A DNA stretch of 64,000 nucleotides from Hyphomicrobiales bacterium (GCA_900465675.1 UBJR01000005.1:779115-843114); one strand, 5' to 3'; counted from the first letter of the stretch, positions 44,269 through 53,726 are shown. Numbers and translations: made by a program. Notes: generated by a model not told the origin, from the letters alone.

Positions 44269-45195
44269 TCAATCCCACGTCTTGCGTTCGCGAGCTTTTT
44301 GCCGCAATGCCTCGAACACGCTTCGAGCCTGCGGCGAAAGCTCCTTGCCCTTCAATTGCACCAGGCCGAAGCCCGGAATGTCGATGCGGGCGTGGATCGG
44401 CAGCGCCGTCAGCAGCTGGTGCTGGTCGAGCATCTCGGCGACGGTCTTGGCGAAGATCCCGACCCGGCCGCTGCTCTTGACGAGCAGGATGGTCATGAGC
44501 ACCGACGAAGTGGAAATGACACTGCGCGGCACGATGGCATGCGCCCGGTGATAATCATCCATCACATCCCGCAGATAGGAGCCTTCCGGCTGCAGCACCC
44601 AGTCGAGCCCCTCGAGATCTGCCTCCTCTACGGCCGGTTTTGCAGCCAGCGGATGCCCGCGCGCCACCACCATCCGGAAGGTTTCCTCGCCGAGCGGCTC
44701 GTAGTCGAACATTGTCCGGTTGAAATTCTCGGGCAGACGGCAGATCGCGAAATCGAGGCTCCCGGCGCTCAGCTGTGCGAGAAGCGCATCGCTGCTGCCG
44801 TGCGAGACGTTGATGTCGAGATCCTGATACCCAGCCTGCGCATCGTTGAGGGCGGGAACGACGATCTCGGAAGCGGGCGTCATCACCGTGCCGATGCTGA
44901 CGCTGCCGCGCTTGCCCGAGGCAATGACCTTCATGTCGTATTCGGCGCGTGCCGCTTCCGCCAGCAAGGTCCGGGCGTAGCGCGCCAGAACCTTGCCCTC
45001 CGGCGTCAGCGCCGTTCCGCGGTTGTGCCGTTCGAACAGCCGATGCCCGGCCAGTGATTCGAGCTCGACCAGCGTTCGCGACAGCGAGGGCTGGGACAAG
45101 CCGAACATTCCGGCTACGCTGCCGACCTTGCCGTGCTCTTCCAGAGCGACGAGCATGCGCAGATGCTTGAGTTTGAAGGCGTCAAGCCTTGTCAT
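44269..45195 (-). CDS. LysR-family regulator, GbpR-like
   Basis: 308 residues. The N-terminal winged HTH reads LKHLRMLVALEEHGKVGSVAGMFGLSQPSLSRTLVELE. The C-terminal co-inducer domain follows. The opening MTRLDAFKLKHLRMLVAL and the internal SLDFAICRLPENF are like the GbpR/galactose-binding-protein regulators of agrobacteria and rhizobia. AGGAG five bases upstream decides among three stacked start codons. It is divergent from a sugar-acid dehydratase and probably controls it in response to a sugar or sugar acid. Confidence 0.88.
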   Translation of the reverse strand: MTRLDAFKLKHLRMLVALEEHGKVGSVAGMFGLSQPSLSRTLVELESLAGHRLFERHNRGTALTPEGKVLARYARTLLAEAARAEYDMKVIASGKRGSVSIGTVMTPASEIVVPALNDAQAGYQDLDINVSHGSSDALLAQLSAGSLDFAICRLPENFNRTMFDYEPLGEETFRMVVARGHPLAAKPAVEEADLEGLDWVLQPEGSYLRDVMDDYHRAHAIVPRSVISTSSVLMTILLVKSSGRVGIFAKTVAEMLDQHQLLTALPIHARIDIPGFGLVQLKGKELSPQARSVFEALRQKARERKTWD

Positions 45196-45274
45196 CATCA
45201 CTCCTGATATTCGGTTTTGCTAAGTCAGAATAGGAGAACGGTATTATACAATCCGCCTGCCTTAGGATATTTGC

Positions 45275-47101
45275 ATGTCAATAAACAACGTGGATAGCGC
45301 AATGACCCAACACGACAGCAAGCCCCGCCTTCGTTCCCGCGCCTGGTTCGACAATCCTGATAATGCCGACATGACGGCGCTTTATCTCGAGCGCTACATG
45401 AATTTCGGCCTCAGCCAGGAAGAGCTGCAGTCGGACAAGCCGATCATCGGCATTGCCCAGACAGGCTCCGATCTGTCGCCTTGCAACCGGCATCATCTTG
45501 AGCTCGCCAATCGCCTGCGCGAAGGCATTCGCGAAGCCGGCGGCATCGCCATCGAGTTTCCGGTTCATCCGATCCAGGAAACCGGCAAGCGTCCGACCGC
45601 GGGCCTTGACCGCAACCTTGCCTATCTCGGCCTCGTCGAAGTGCTCTACGGCTATCCGCTCGATGGCGTGGTGCTGACCATCGGCTGCGACAAGACCACG
45701 CCGGCCTGTCTGATGGCGGCGGCCACCGTCAATATTCCGGCGATCGCGCTCTCCGTCGGGCCGATGCTGAACGGCTGGTTCCGCGGCGAGCGCACCGGCT
45801 CCGGCACCATCGTCTGGAAGGCCCGCGAGCTACTGGCAAAGGGCGAGATCGATTATGCGGGCTTTGTGAAGCTTGTTGCGTCGTCGGCCCCTTCGACCGG
45901 CTATTGCAACACCATGGGCACGGCGACGACGATGAATTCGCTGGCCGAAGCCCTCGGCATGCAGCTTCCGGGTTCGGCCGCCATTCCGGCGCCGTATCGC
46001 GACCGTCAGGAGATTTCCTATCGCACCGGCCTGCGCATCGTCGATATGGTCCGCGAAGACCTCAAGCCATCGGATATCCTGACGAAGGATGCCTTCATCA
46101 ACGCCATCCGCGTCAATTCGGCGATCGGCGGATCGACCAATGCACCGATCCATCTCAACGCGCTGGCCCGCCATATCGGCGTCGAGCTGACGGTCGACGA
46201 CTGGCAGACCTATGGCGAGGAAGTGCCGCTGCTCGTCAACCTGCAGCCGGCCGGTGAATATCTCGGCGAAGACTATTATCACGCTGGCGGCGTTCCCGCC
46301 GTGGTGAATGAGCTGATGGGCCAGGGCCTGATCAAGGAAGACGCGCTGACGGTCAACGGCAAGTCGATGGGCGACAACTGTCGCGGGCAGACGATCCAGG
46401 ACGAAAAGGTCATCCGCCGCTACGAGACACCGCTGAAGCCACGTGCCGGTTTCCGCGTGCTGCGCGGCAATCTGTTCTCCTCGGCGATCATGAAGACCAG
46501 CGTCATCTCGCCGGAGTTCCGCGAACGCTACCTCTCCAATCCCAAGGATCCGGAAGCTTTCGAGGGCAGGGCGGTCGTCTTCGATGGTCCCGAAGATTAT
46601 CACAAGCGGATCGACGATCCGTCGCTCGGGATCGATGCCTATACCATCCTCTTCATGCGCGGCGCCGGTCCGATCGGCTATCCGGGTGCCGCAGAGGTCG
46701 TCAACATGCGTGCGCCCGACTACCTCTTGAAGCAGGGCGTCTCGTCGCTGCCCTGCATCGGCGACGGACGCCAGTCTGGCACATCAGGCAGCCCGTCGAT
46801 CCTCAACGCTTCGCCGGAAGCCGCCGCGGGCGGCGGGCTCGCGGTTCTGAAGACTGGCGACCGGGTGCGTATCGACGTTGGCCAGGGCCGCGCCGATATT
46901 CTGATCTCGGACGCCGAGCTTGCCGAGCGGCATGCGACTCTCAAGGCCGATGGTGGCTACCGCTATCCCGACCACCAGACGCCATGGCAGGAAATCCAGC
47001 GCTCGGTCGTCGGCCAGCTGGAAACCGGCGCGGTGCTCGAACCGGCGGTCAAGTATCAGCGCATTGCCCAGACCAAGGGCGTGCCGCGCGACAACCACTG
47101 A
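45275..47101 (+). CDS. xylD: Sugar-acid dehydratase of the IlvD/Edd family, probable D-xylonate dehydratase
   Basis: 608 residues. It follows the pattern of Caulobacter Xyl[72 protein letters not shown] and [15 protein letters not shown]. The Fe-S cluster cysteines lie in [13 protein letters not shown] and YCNTMGT. It would convert D-xylonate (or a related pentonate) to the 2-keto-3-deoxy acid. No xylose dehydrogenase or keto-acid enzyme is adjacent, so the pathway is scattered. An in-frame ATG nine codons later is an alternative start. Confidence 0.87.
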   Translation: MSINNVDSAMTQHDSKPRLRSRAWFDNPDNADMTALYLERYMNFGLSQEELQSDKPIIGIAQTGSDLSPCNRHHLELANRLREGIREAGGIAIEFPVHPIQETGKRPTAGLDRNLAYLGLVEVLYGYPLDGVVLTIGCDKTTPACLMAAATVNIPAIALSVGPMLNGWFRGERTGSGTIVWKARELLAKGEIDYAGFVKLVASSAPSTGYCNTMGTATTMNSLAEALGMQLPGSAAIPAPYRDRQEISYRTGLRIVDMVREDLKPSDILTKDAFINAIRVNSAIGGSTNAPIHLNALARHIGVELTVDDWQTYGEEVPLLVNLQPAGEYLGEDYYHAGGVPAVVNELMGQGLIKEDALTVNGKSMGDNCRGQTIQDEKVIRRYETPLKPRAGFRVLRGNLFSSAIMKTSVISPEFRERYLSNPKDPEAFEGRAVVFDGPEDYHKRIDDPSLGIDAYTILFMRGAGPIGYPGAAEVVNMRAPDYLLKQGVSSLPCIGDGRQSGTSGSPSILNASPEAAAGGGLAVLKTGDRVRIDVGQGRADILISDAELAERHATLKADGGYRYPDHQTPWQEIQRSVVGQLETGAVLEPAVKYQRIAQTKGVPRDNH

Positions 47102-47124
47102 GCTGAAATCAGCTGCGATGAAAC

Positions 47125-47156
47125 AAAAATGGCACGGGCTCGCCCGTGCCATTTTT
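47125..47156 (+). terminator. Rho-independent terminator after the dehydratase gene
   Basis: AAAAATGGCACGGGC and GCCCGTGCCATTTTT form a 15-base perfect inverted repeat with a T-rich end, 24 bases after the stop codon. It works in either direction. Confidence 0.9.
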
Positions 47157-47181
47157 GTTTTGGCGGCCAGGCGGCGGCCGC

Positions 47182-47274
47182 TCAGAAAGGCAGTGGCGAG
47201 CCGAGAAGTGCCAGGATCAGCGATGTCAGCGCCACGAGAAAAGCTATTCCGAATGAAATATGGATTTTGGTCAA
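47182..47274 (-). CDS. Possible 30-residue membrane peptide, TTG start
   Basis: The frame reads MTKIHISFGIAFLVALTSLI followed by a short hydrophobic end (LALLGSPLPF), a single predicted membrane helix. GAGGGAC lies just before the TTG. It occupies the otherwise empty 404-base stretch between the dehydratase and the acidic periplasmic protein. Without conservation data it remains tentative. Confidence 0.35.
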   Translation of the reverse strand: MTKIHISFGIAFLVALTSLILALLGSPLPF

Positions 47275-47294
47275 TTTAGGTCCCTCGAATTGAA

Positions 47295-47318
47295 AGACCC
47301 GCCTAAAAAGGCGGGTCT
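47295..47318. repeat. Stem-loop in intergenic region
   Basis: AGACCCGCCT pairs with AGGCGGGTCT around a four-base A loop. A second weaker stem, GCTTCGC with GCGAAGC, lies at 47331-47357. Apart from these hairpins and the possible 30-residue peptide I see nothing in the stretch between 47157 and 47505. A small RNA is possible. Confidence 0.4.
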
Positions 47319-47505
47319 CCTGAACAGGACGCTTCGCTACTCGAACTCTGGCGAAGCCGTTTCATGAGCGGCCCCCCAGCCCCTCGGAAAAAAGCTAATC
47401 ACAACCTCGGATCATCGTCGCGTGACATCGGCGTGACACGGCCCCGGCGGTGCAAAAGCTTGAGAGGAAAGGCGAAACCGTGCCCGTCTGAGCCGCCCAG
47501 CCGCT

Positions 47506-47859
47506 CTATCGCAAGGTCGCCCTCGAACGGGATCCGTCCTCGTCGATAAAGGTGACACTGGCTCCCTTCAGGATGACGCGCGAGCAATCCTCATCGTCGT
47601 CTTCGTCATCATCGTCGTAGTAGAAGCAGATCTCGTTGCCATCGACTTCCCATTCCCCGGTATAGCTCCCGTCAAGGCTGGAGCGCCCCTGAATCGAACC
47701 GTTGGCAAGAAGTTTCTCCTGATAGGCTGCGCCATCTTCCGTTCCAGAGACCGTCCTGCCGGCGAAGGCGGCCTTGATCTGCGCCCCGGACAGCGATGCC
47801 TCCTGGGCAAGCGCCGGCGTTGCTATGGCCATGGCGGCCAGGACTATGCGGAATCTCAT
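47506..47859 (-). CDS. Exported small protein with an acidic, cysteine-flanked loop
   Basis: 117 residues. A signal peptide (MRFRIVLAAMAIATPALAQ) directs it to the periplasm. The mature part contains an Asp/Glu run at 82-91 flanked by Cys78 and Cys92, which could form a disulfide around an acidic loop. GAGGAGGGG lies before the start, and the gene begins 10 bases after the previous gene of the speDE unit. A cation- or polyamine-binding role is conceivable from the charge and context only. No known function. Confidence 0.65.
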   Translation of the reverse strand: MRFRIVLAAMAIATPALAQEASLSGAQIKAAFAGRTVSGTEDGAAYQEKLLANGSIQGRSSLDGSYTGEWEVDGNEICFYYDDDDEDDDEDCSRVILKGASVTFIDEDGSRSRATLR

Positions 47860-47869
47860 CTACCCCTCC

Positions 47870-48703
47870 TCAAAGATCGTAGAGCATGATTGCGATTTCG
47901 ATCAGGATACCGGCCAGGATGGCCGCTTCGATCACGCATGACACCAGGAACATGCGGTATTCGAAACTGCGTTCGGCAGCGGTTCCGTAGAGCGTCTCCC
48001 GCGCTTCGACCGCCTCGCCGATCAACTGAAGCCGGCGGCCGAAGTCCATCTGCTGGCAAAGTTCGAAGAAGCTGCGGCGGGAGGCGGCTGGAAGGCCGCG
48101 GTCGCCGCGCTCCAGAAGCAGCGTGGTCTTCAGAAACCACTGCCGAAGCCGTGCGGTTTCAGCCGCCTTGGCGGAGAGCTCACGGCTGATCTGGCGGCTG
48201 TAGGTACGGCGCTCAAGAAGCGCGGCATCGCGATATTGCCCATCCCAGGCGGTCTCGAATGCCCGCTCGGTATCCTCGATACCAAGCCAGAGCCAGCCGA
48301 ATGCCCCGATGCCTATGAGCAGGTCTCTGAAAAGCTCCGGCGCGGACTGGATGACGACGCGGTGACCGCGGATGCTGATCTGCCCGTTGCGAAGTTTGAG
48401 ATCGGCGGACAGGCTTTCGAATCGGTCTTGCGCGGCTGCGTTGCGCAGCCAGTCTGCTGCCGCTTCCTGTAGAGCAAAGGAGGTCTGGGAGCCGCTCGGC
48501 AGCAAGATGACTTCAAACTGCTGATCATTGGTATCGGGAAATGGCGCACCCGGAACGGTCTCGCTCTCGATCGGCGTGATCGATGCATGCAGCGAAACCG
48601 GACGTGGATATGAGAGGCTGCAAAGGAGGGGAGCGTCGGCGCGGCTGGCTTCACCCGGAGGAAGCAGGAACAGCCGGCAATGCTGAGCGCCGTTCGCAGC
48701 CAT
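47870..48703 (-). CDS. Membrane-anchored protein of unknown function, RMD1/DUF155-like layout
   Basis: 277 residues. There is an N-terminal soluble beta-rich part, a long helical middle (ALLERRTYSRQISRELSAKAAETARLRQ) and a C-terminal transmembrane helix (FLVSCVIEAAILAGILIEIAIML) after EARETLYGTAAERSFEYR. This order resembles RMD1/YagE-type proteins, but I am not certain of the family. It starts three bases after speE ends, so it is almost surely co-expressed with spermidine synthesis. Confidence 0.6.
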   Translation of the reverse strand: MAANGAQHCRLFLLPPGEASRADAPLLCSLSYPRPVSLHASITPIESETVPGAPFPDTNDQQFEVILLPSGSQTSFALQEAAADWLRNAAAQDRFESLSADLKLRNGQISIRGHRVVIQSAPELFRDLLIGIGAFGWLWLGIEDTERAFETAWDGQYRDAALLERRTYSRQISRELSAKAAETARLRQWFLKTTLLLERGDRGLPAASRRSFFELCQQMDFGRRLQLIGEAVEARETLYGTAAERSFEYRMFLVSCVIEAAILAGILIEIAIMLYDL

Positions 48704-48706
48704 CGG

Positions 48707-49810
48707 CTACTCGTCCGCCAGCGCGGGCAGCTGCCGCATGCCGTCATCGACCGTATGGACATCGGGAGGCGGGATGAATGCCACGCCGTCTTCCAGCACC
48801 GGGCCGGCAAGGCCGAGCAGAAAGCCGGTCTCCTTGTCGAAGCAGAAGCGCGACATGATGAAGGCGCCAGTCGCGTGATCGAGCCAGTCATCGCCGAGCC
48901 TGGCATCGATCAGCTGGTCAAGGCGGACAGCATTCTCCTCTTCCGGGTCGAGCCAGTCTGACGCCAGAATGAAGCCCCACACGGCGAGAAACGACGGGAT
49001 CGGCACCTGATAGCTGCTGACCTTGGTGAAGGCCGTCTGCAGCGTCCGGCGAAGTGCGGTGTGGCCCTTGTAGTTGCAGGACGAAAATTCGAGCGCCTGC
49101 ACGACCAGAATGCCGCCGTCGCGCAGGCAGCCGCGCAGCGAGCGATAGAACTCCTTGGTGTAGAGGTGCTGGGCCGGGCCGTTATCCAGCATGTCCACGA
49201 CGTCGATGATGATGATATCGAAGAGTTCGTCGGTCGTCTCCAAATAGTCCCGGCCGTCGCGATAATGCAATTCCGCCCGGGGATCGGTGAAAGCGCCGTA
49301 GTTCCAGGTGCCAAGATGTTCGCGGCAGCAATCGACCACATCCCGGTCGATATCGACCATCACGGCGCGCGTCACGTCGCGATAGGCAAGCACTTCGCGG
49401 AGCGTTGCGCCTTCACCGCCGCCGATGATCAGCACCTGACGCGGGTTGTCATGCATCAGCATGGCCGGATGCACGAGCAGTTCGTGATACAGCGCCTCGT
49501 CGTCCTCCGCGCTCTGGATGGCGCCGTCGAGGAACAGCGCACGGCCGAAGCTGTAGGTATCGGCGATCGTGACGTTCTGAAACGGCGTTCGAAACGAGCA
49601 GACGATGGACTGGGCGCGATAGTGATACTCGTCGAAGATATCGGCGTCCTCGAGAACGAAGACGCTGCCGCTCCGCGGCGGCACGTCGGTATCCAGCCCT
49701 TCGACAAAGACCCGGCCTGGCGGCAGCTCCGGCAGAGGGTAGGGCCGCGAAATCGCTGGCAGCGGCTCCAGTGCGGTTTCTTCCGGATCGTCCGAAATGA
49801 CAATGACCAT
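48707..49810 (-). CDS. speE: Spermidine synthase (polyamine aminopropyltransferase)
   Basis: 367 residues. The core contains VLIIGGGEGATLREVL (SAM-type cofactor loop), AVMVDIDRDVVDCCREHL, YRDGRDYLE and IIIIDVVDMLDNGPAQHLYTKEFYR, all typical of SpeE, which transfers an aminopropyl group from decarboxylated SAM to putrescine. An N-terminal extension of about 70 residues and a C-terminal extension make it longer than E. coli SpeE (288). The ATG overlaps the stop of speD by one base (TAATG), so the pair is translationally coupled. Confidence 0.92.
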   Translation of the reverse strand: MVIVISDDPEETALEPLPAISRPYPLPELPPGRVFVEGLDTDVPPRSGSVFVLEDADIFDEYHYRAQSIVCSFRTPFQNVTIADTYSFGRALFLDGAIQSAEDDEALYHELLVHPAMLMHDNPRQVLIIGGGEGATLREVLAYRDVTRAVMVDIDRDVVDCCREHLGTWNYGAFTDPRAELHYRDGRDYLETTDELFDIIIIDVVDMLDNGPAQHLYTKEFYRSLRGCLRDGGILVVQALEFSSCNYKGHTALRRTLQTAFTKVSSYQVPIPSFLAVWGFILASDWLDPEEENAVRLDQLIDARLGDDWLDHATGAFIMSRFCFDKETGFLLGLAGPVLEDGVAFIPPPDVHTVDDGMRQLPALADE

Positions 49811-50247
49811 TACAGATCCGTTGCCTCTCTCCGAATGATCTGGCGCAGTTCCACCAGGGCAGGCGAGAGCGCCTCGACCAGTGCCGGCAGGGCATTCAGC
49901 GGATCGCAGGCGCCGCACATGAAGATATCGAGCGCTGCATACGCGTGCTCGGGCCATGTGTGGATGGACATGTGGCTTTCCGCCAGCGAGACGGTTCCTG
50001 TCACGCCGCCGCCGGGGTCGAAGACGTGAAAATTCATACCGAGAAGGGTGGCGCCCGCAGCTTTCACGGCTGCGCGGAACGCTGCCTCGATATGTGCGAC
50101 GTCACCGAGTTGTGTGGCGCCGCTGAAATCGGCGATGAGATGCCGGCCGGGAAGTTCGCCATTGGTCCTGCCCGCATGAACCACGCTGCCAACGGGCATG
50201 GGTGGCATGTAGCAGGCTGCAGACTTGCGATGAACGGACACCGTCAT
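49810..50247 (-). CDS. speD: S-adenosylmethionine decarboxylase proenzyme
   Basis: 145 residues of the prokaryotic SpeD class. The self-processing site is LAESHMSIHTWPE: cleavage before the Ser of ESH yields the pyruvoyl group. MNFHVFDPGGGVTG and YAALDIFMCG are also family motifs. It produces the aminopropyl donor used by SpeE. The start with GGGGA upstream gives a standard N-terminus; earlier in-frame ATGs at 50274 and 50286 are possible. Confidence 0.92.
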   Translation of the reverse strand: MTVSVHRKSAACYMPPMPVGSVVHAGRTNGELPGRHLIADFSGATQLGDVAHIEAAFRAAVKAAGATLLGMNFHVFDPGGGVTGTVSLAESHMSIHTWPEHAYAALDIFMCGACDPLNALPALVEALSPALVELRQIIRREATDL

Positions 50248-50405
50248 GGCGTCCCCGGCCGCTCTTCCACCCATGGAACCCAACATCGAACGGAGTTTGT
50301 AATGAGCATGCCACAAAATATTAGCCAGACAACATATATTGCCGGGAGCCAGAGGCGGGCCGCATCCAGGGATTGCAACCCGCGCTCCGTCCGACGATCG
50401 GCGCC

Positions 50406-50852
50406 TTATTGCGCGGCGGCCCTCGCAAGTTCGCCATCCAGGCGCTTGCGTGCCAGGTTCGGAACCTTGGCCGTCTTGATGGCGTCGAGATTGGCGGGTT
50501 GGTCGCCCACCTGAATCAGCGCTACCATGCCCATGGCAAAATGCGGCGTGCACTTGACGACATATGCGCCGGGGATATCGAATTTCGTCTGGAACTGCTC
50601 GCTCGGCTTCGACTTGAATTCCGCAGCGCCATCCGGGATCAGACCCTTGAAGGTCTCGACATTGTGGCTCTTGTCGGTCGGCACGAAGGTCACGGTATCG
50701 CCGGGAGCGATCTTGATGAAGTCCGGCTCGAAGACCATGGCGCCATCAGTGCCTTTGTTGAGCATCTGGACCTGGTGATCGGCTGCCATCAGCGGTGCTG
50801 GCGAGGCGATCATGGCCGCCGTTGCGGCGATCAGGCCGTATTTCAAATTCAT
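50406..50852 (-). CDS. Pseudoazurin, type 1 copper protein
   Basis: 148 residues. The signal peptide [20 protein letters not shown] ends near MAAD. The mature cupredoxin has copper ligands His63 (SHNVE), Cys101, His104 and Met109 in [10 protein letters not shown], with the spacing of pseudoazurins. It should carry electrons in the periplasm, classically to nitrite or nitrous oxide reductases, or possibly to another copper oxidase. No denitrification gene is in the window. A FixK-like box 68 bases upstream fits low-oxygen expression. GGAGA precedes the start. Confidence 0.92.
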   Translation of the reverse strand: MNLKYGLIAATAAMIASPAPLMAADHQVQMLNKGTDGAMVFEPDFIKIAPGDTVTFVPTDKSHNVETFKGLIPDGAAEFKSKPSEQFQTKFDIPGAYVVKCTPHFAMGMVALIQVGDQPANLDAIKTAKVPNLARKRLDGELARAAAQ

Positions 50853-50919
50853 CGCACGTCTCCTGTTTTGCGGGCCGTTCGCCCCGAGACGTTCTAAGTC
50901 ATCCACCAGAGATGCTCTT

Positions 50920-50933
50920 TGATGCCGGTCAAA
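50920..50933 (-). promoter_or_regulatory. FixK/FNR-like box upstream of pseudoazurin
   Basis: Read along the gene, TTGAC-CGGC-ATCAA differs from the consensus at one position. It lies 68 bases before the start codon. Confidence 0.65.
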
Positions 50934-50966
50934 CTTCAGGTGCGGAATCGGCGTTTCGCCCCAGGA

Positions 50967-52889
50967 TCATCTGGCGTCGAGAAGGTCGCGGATCTTCGCG
51001 GCGAGCTCGCGGGCCGTATAGGGTTTTCGCAGCCATTGGGCGCCGGGGATCACCTCGTTAGCCGCCAGCGCCGGCTCCGAATAGCCGGAGGTGAAGAGCA
51101 CGGCGATATCGGGCCGGATAGCGCGGGCGGCGCGTGCCACCTCATCGCCGGTCATTCCGCCGGGCATGACGATATCGCTGAAGAGCAGGGCAATCTCCGG
51201 ATTGTCCTTGAGGATTTCAAGCGCCCGCCGGCCATTGTCGGCTTCGAGCACCGCGTATCCCATGCCGGAAAGCCTTGCGACGGCAACGCGTCTGACGCGA
51301 ATGTCGTCCTCGGCCACCAGGATTTGCTCGTGACCGCGCGGCATCGGGCTTTCGACGGCCGATCCGTCCTCAGCGGATGCTTTCGGCGTCGGGCCGATTG
51401 CCGGGAGGTAGATGCGGATCGTCGTTCCCCGGCCGTCCTCGCTGTAGATCTGCAGATGGCCGCCGGATTGCTTGACGAAGCCATAGACCATGCTCAATCC
51501 GAGCCCAGTGCCGGAGCCGGTTTCCTTGGTGGTGAAGAACGGCTCGACGGCACGTTTCTTCACGTCTTCGGTCATCCCCGAACCGGTGTCGGTCATCGAG
51601 ATCAGCACGAAGTTTCCACTGCGGACTTCGGGATACATCTTGGCGTAGTCGGCATCCAGATGCACGGACGAAATCTCGGTTGTCAGACTGCCGCCCTTCG
51701 GCATCGCGTCGCGGGCGTTGAGAGCGATGTTCAAAATGGCGTTCTGGAGCTGCGAGCTATCGACAAGCACATTGAATTCGGATCCGGAGAGAATGGTCGA
51801 GAGCTTGATATTTTCTCCGAGCGTCCGCCGCAGCAGATCCGAAAAGCCGGTGAGAAGCTGGCCAAGATCGGCATGCCGGGGATTGAGCGGCTGGCGCCTG
51901 CCGAAGGCAAGCAACTGTCCCGTCAGCTTCGCTCCGTCTGTCGCCGCACCCTGCGCTTCACGCAGCATATCGCGCAGTGGCCCCGGCGGCAGCTTGTCTT
52001 CGATCATCTCGAGATTGCCGCTGATCACAGTCAAAAGGTTGTTGAAATCGTGTGCGAGGCCACCGGTCAACTGGCCGACCGCTTCCATTTTCTGCGCCTG
52101 GCGCAGGTCTTCCTCTATCTTGAAGCGGCTGGTCAGGTCACGGACGAAACCGGTAAAAATCCGCTCGCCATTCGCGGTCGCTTCGCCGACATGCAGTTCC
52201 ATAGGAAACTGCGAGCCATCGGCGCGCTGGCCGGTGACGACGCGGCCGTAGCCGATAATCCGCTTCTCGCCGGTTTCCAGGTAACGGCCGATATAGCCGT
52301 CATGGGCGCTGCGGTAGGGCGAGGGCATGAGATTGCTGACATTCCTGCCGCAGATCTGGTCCGAGGTCATCTCGAACAGCTTTTCCGCTGCTGTGCTGAA
52401 GGAGAGAACCTTGCCCTTCTGGTCGATGACGACCATCGCGTCGGGCACCGTCTCGAGAATCGAGCTCAGATGCGCCTCTCTTGCGCTGACGGCCTCTTCG
52501 GCTTTCCGGAGAGCGCTGACGTCGCTGTTCGCCTGAATGACAGCTGGTTCACCATCCGGAAGGTTGACGAGCACGCAGCGGGTGGCGACGTGAAGGTCGT
52601 AGCCGCTCTTGTGGCGGTGGACGATCTCGCCCTGCCAGAAACCGCGTGACCTCAGGTGTGCGTGGATATCTTCGACCGGCTCCGGAAACCGCGTGGCGAG
52701 CAGTACATCGACCTTTTCGCCGACCGCTTCCTCGCGCGCCCAGCCATACATGTTCTCGCAGCCGATCGACCAATGGGTGATCGTGCCTTCGAGGCGATGC
52801 ACGATGATATCGGCGCCATCGAGAACATGCACAAGCGCGTCCAGTTCCTGGGGGGAGGCCGTGCGCGGCGAGATCAGGCGATGGGGCAT
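50967..52889 (-). CDS. fixL: Hybrid FixL oxygen-sensing histidine kinase (PAS-heme PAS-HisKA-HATPase-REC)
   Basis: A soluble 640-residue hybrid kinase. PAS1 covers about 15-130. The heme PAS (140-255) has PYRSAHDGYIGRY with proximal His196 and, twenty residues on, Arg216 in RIIGYGRVV, the same spacing as His200 and Arg220 in Bradyrhizobium FixL. FPMELHVGEA and FTGFVRDLT complete the FixL signature. His280 in GGLAHDFNNLL is the phospho-acceptor, followed by the ATPase motifs and a C-terminal receiver domain (about 525-640, LLFSDIVMPGG). Oxygen bound to heme should switch the kinase off. It starts 18 bases after fixK. Unlike Sinorhizobium FixL it has no membrane segments and is hybrid; the known partner type is FxkR, not FixJ. 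Confidence 0.93.
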   Translation of the reverse strand: MPHRLISPRTASPQELDALVHVLDGADIIVHRLEGTITHWSIGCENMYGWAREEAVGEKVDVLLATRFPEPVEDIHAHLRSRGFWQGEIVHRHKSGYDLHVATRCVLVNLPDGEPAVIQANSDVSALRKAEEAVSAREAHLSSILETVPDAMVVIDQKGKVLSFSTAAEKLFEMTSDQICGRNVSNLMPSPYRSAHDGYIGRYLETGEKRIIGYGRVVTGQRADGSQFPMELHVGEATANGERIFTGFVRDLTSRFKIEEDLRQAQKMEAVGQLTGGLAHDFNNLLTVISGNLEMIEDKLPPGPLRDMLREAQGAATDGAKLTGQLLAFGRRQPLNPRHADLGQLLTGFSDLLRRTLGENIKLSTILSGSEFNVLVDSSQLQNAILNIALNARDAMPKGGSLTTEISSVHLDADYAKMYPEVRSGNFVLISMTDTGSGMTEDVKKRAVEPFFTTKETGSGTGLGLSMVYGFVKQSGGHLQIYSEDGRGTTIRIYLPAIGPTPKASAEDGSAVESPMPRGHEQILVAEDDIRVRRVAVARLSGMGYAVLEADNGRRALEILKDNPEIALLFSDIVMPGGMTGDEVARAARAIRPDIAVLFTSGYSEPALAANEVIPGAQWLRKPYTARELAAKIRDLLDAR

Positions 52890-52907
52890 GGCTGCTTCCT
52901 GCTGCGA

Positions 52908-53639
52908 TCAGTGAACGCTGACCCTATGGCAGTTTTTCTCCGGAAAATCATCTGCGTTACCCGAGAGCTGGATCAACTTGCCCTTGCTGAGAATCCTCAA
53001 GTCATGACGGCCTTCGGGGACCACGACGTTGCGCTGCGAGAGCTTGGTGATCGTGCGTGAAACCGTCTCGATCGTCAGGCCGAGATAGTCGGCGATATCC
53101 TGCCGGTTCATCGGCACGCGCAGTAATCCCGGGCGCGGCTGGGCGCCGGGGCGGGCGGCGAGCGTGGCGATGAAGCTGCACAGCCGCTCCTCGGCATTCT
53201 TCTTCGACAGGAGCACCATCTGATCATGGGCCGCTGCCGTCTCGTGACAGAGGAGTGCGATATATTCGGGGCGTAGCGCATCCGAGCGCGCCACCTCGTC
53301 CTGGAAGGTCTTGCGCGAGACGCGGCGGATCTTGCAATCGGTGACAGCCTCGGCAGTGAACAGGAAGTCGCCCTGCAGGAAGGCGCCGACGATTTCTCCG
53401 GCAAAATGAAACCCGGTGATCACCCGGCGGCCCTCGCCGATGATGCGTTGCAGGCGGACAACGCCTTCGACCACCTGAAACAGATGCTTTGCCGCATCGC
53501 CTTCCCAGCAGAGCGCCTTGCCGGCGGCGACCGGTTCGAGTGCCGAGAGATGAAACACCGACGACAGCGAGCGCCCCGTCTTTGCCGCTTCACCGGCGGG
53601 CTTTCCATGTTCGAACGCCTGGTGGTTCTGCATCAGCAT
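52908..53639 (-). CDS. fixK: FixK, Crp/Fnr-family activator
   Basis: 243 residues. A cyclic-nucleotide-binding-like domain covers about residues 25-150 and a Crp HTH about 170-225 (MNRQDIADYLGLTIETVSRTITKL). The recognition helix carries the Glu-x-x-Ser-Arg pattern that reads TTGAT half sites. The N-terminus lacks the cysteine cluster of FNR/FnrN, so it should not sense oxygen itself and instead act as FixK under hFixL control. GAGGGGAC lies before the start. A K-box lies about 90 bases upstream, and fixL follows in the same operon. Confidence 0.92.
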   Translation of the reverse strand: MLMQNHQAFEHGKPAGEAAKTGRSLSSVFHLSALEPVAAGKALCWEGDAAKHLFQVVEGVVRLQRIIGEGRRVITGFHFAGEIVGAFLQGDFLFTAEAVTDCKIRRVSRKTFQDEVARSDALRPEYIALLCHETAAAHDQMVLLSKKNAEERLCSFIATLAARPGAQPRPGLLRVPMNRQDIADYLGLTIETVSRTITKLSQRNVVVPEGRHDLRILSKGKLIQLSGNADDFPEKNCHRVSVH

Positions 53640-53726
53640 CGTCGTAGTCCCCTCGTTTGCACGCGAGGGAATAGACAGCCGCTGCGTCACACGAGGATGA
53701 GCGGACGGTGCCAAATGGTGAGACTG

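Noticed and set aside
47575..47625. Apparent trinucleotide repeat (TCG/TCA runs)
   Set aside because: It is the coding sequence of the Asp/Glu-rich loop in the exported protein with mixed codons, not a simple sequence repeat of its own.
50919..52649. Long plus-strand open frame opposite the hybrid FixL gene
   Set aside because: The minus-strand frame carries complete PAS, kinase and receiver motifs; the opposite frame has none.
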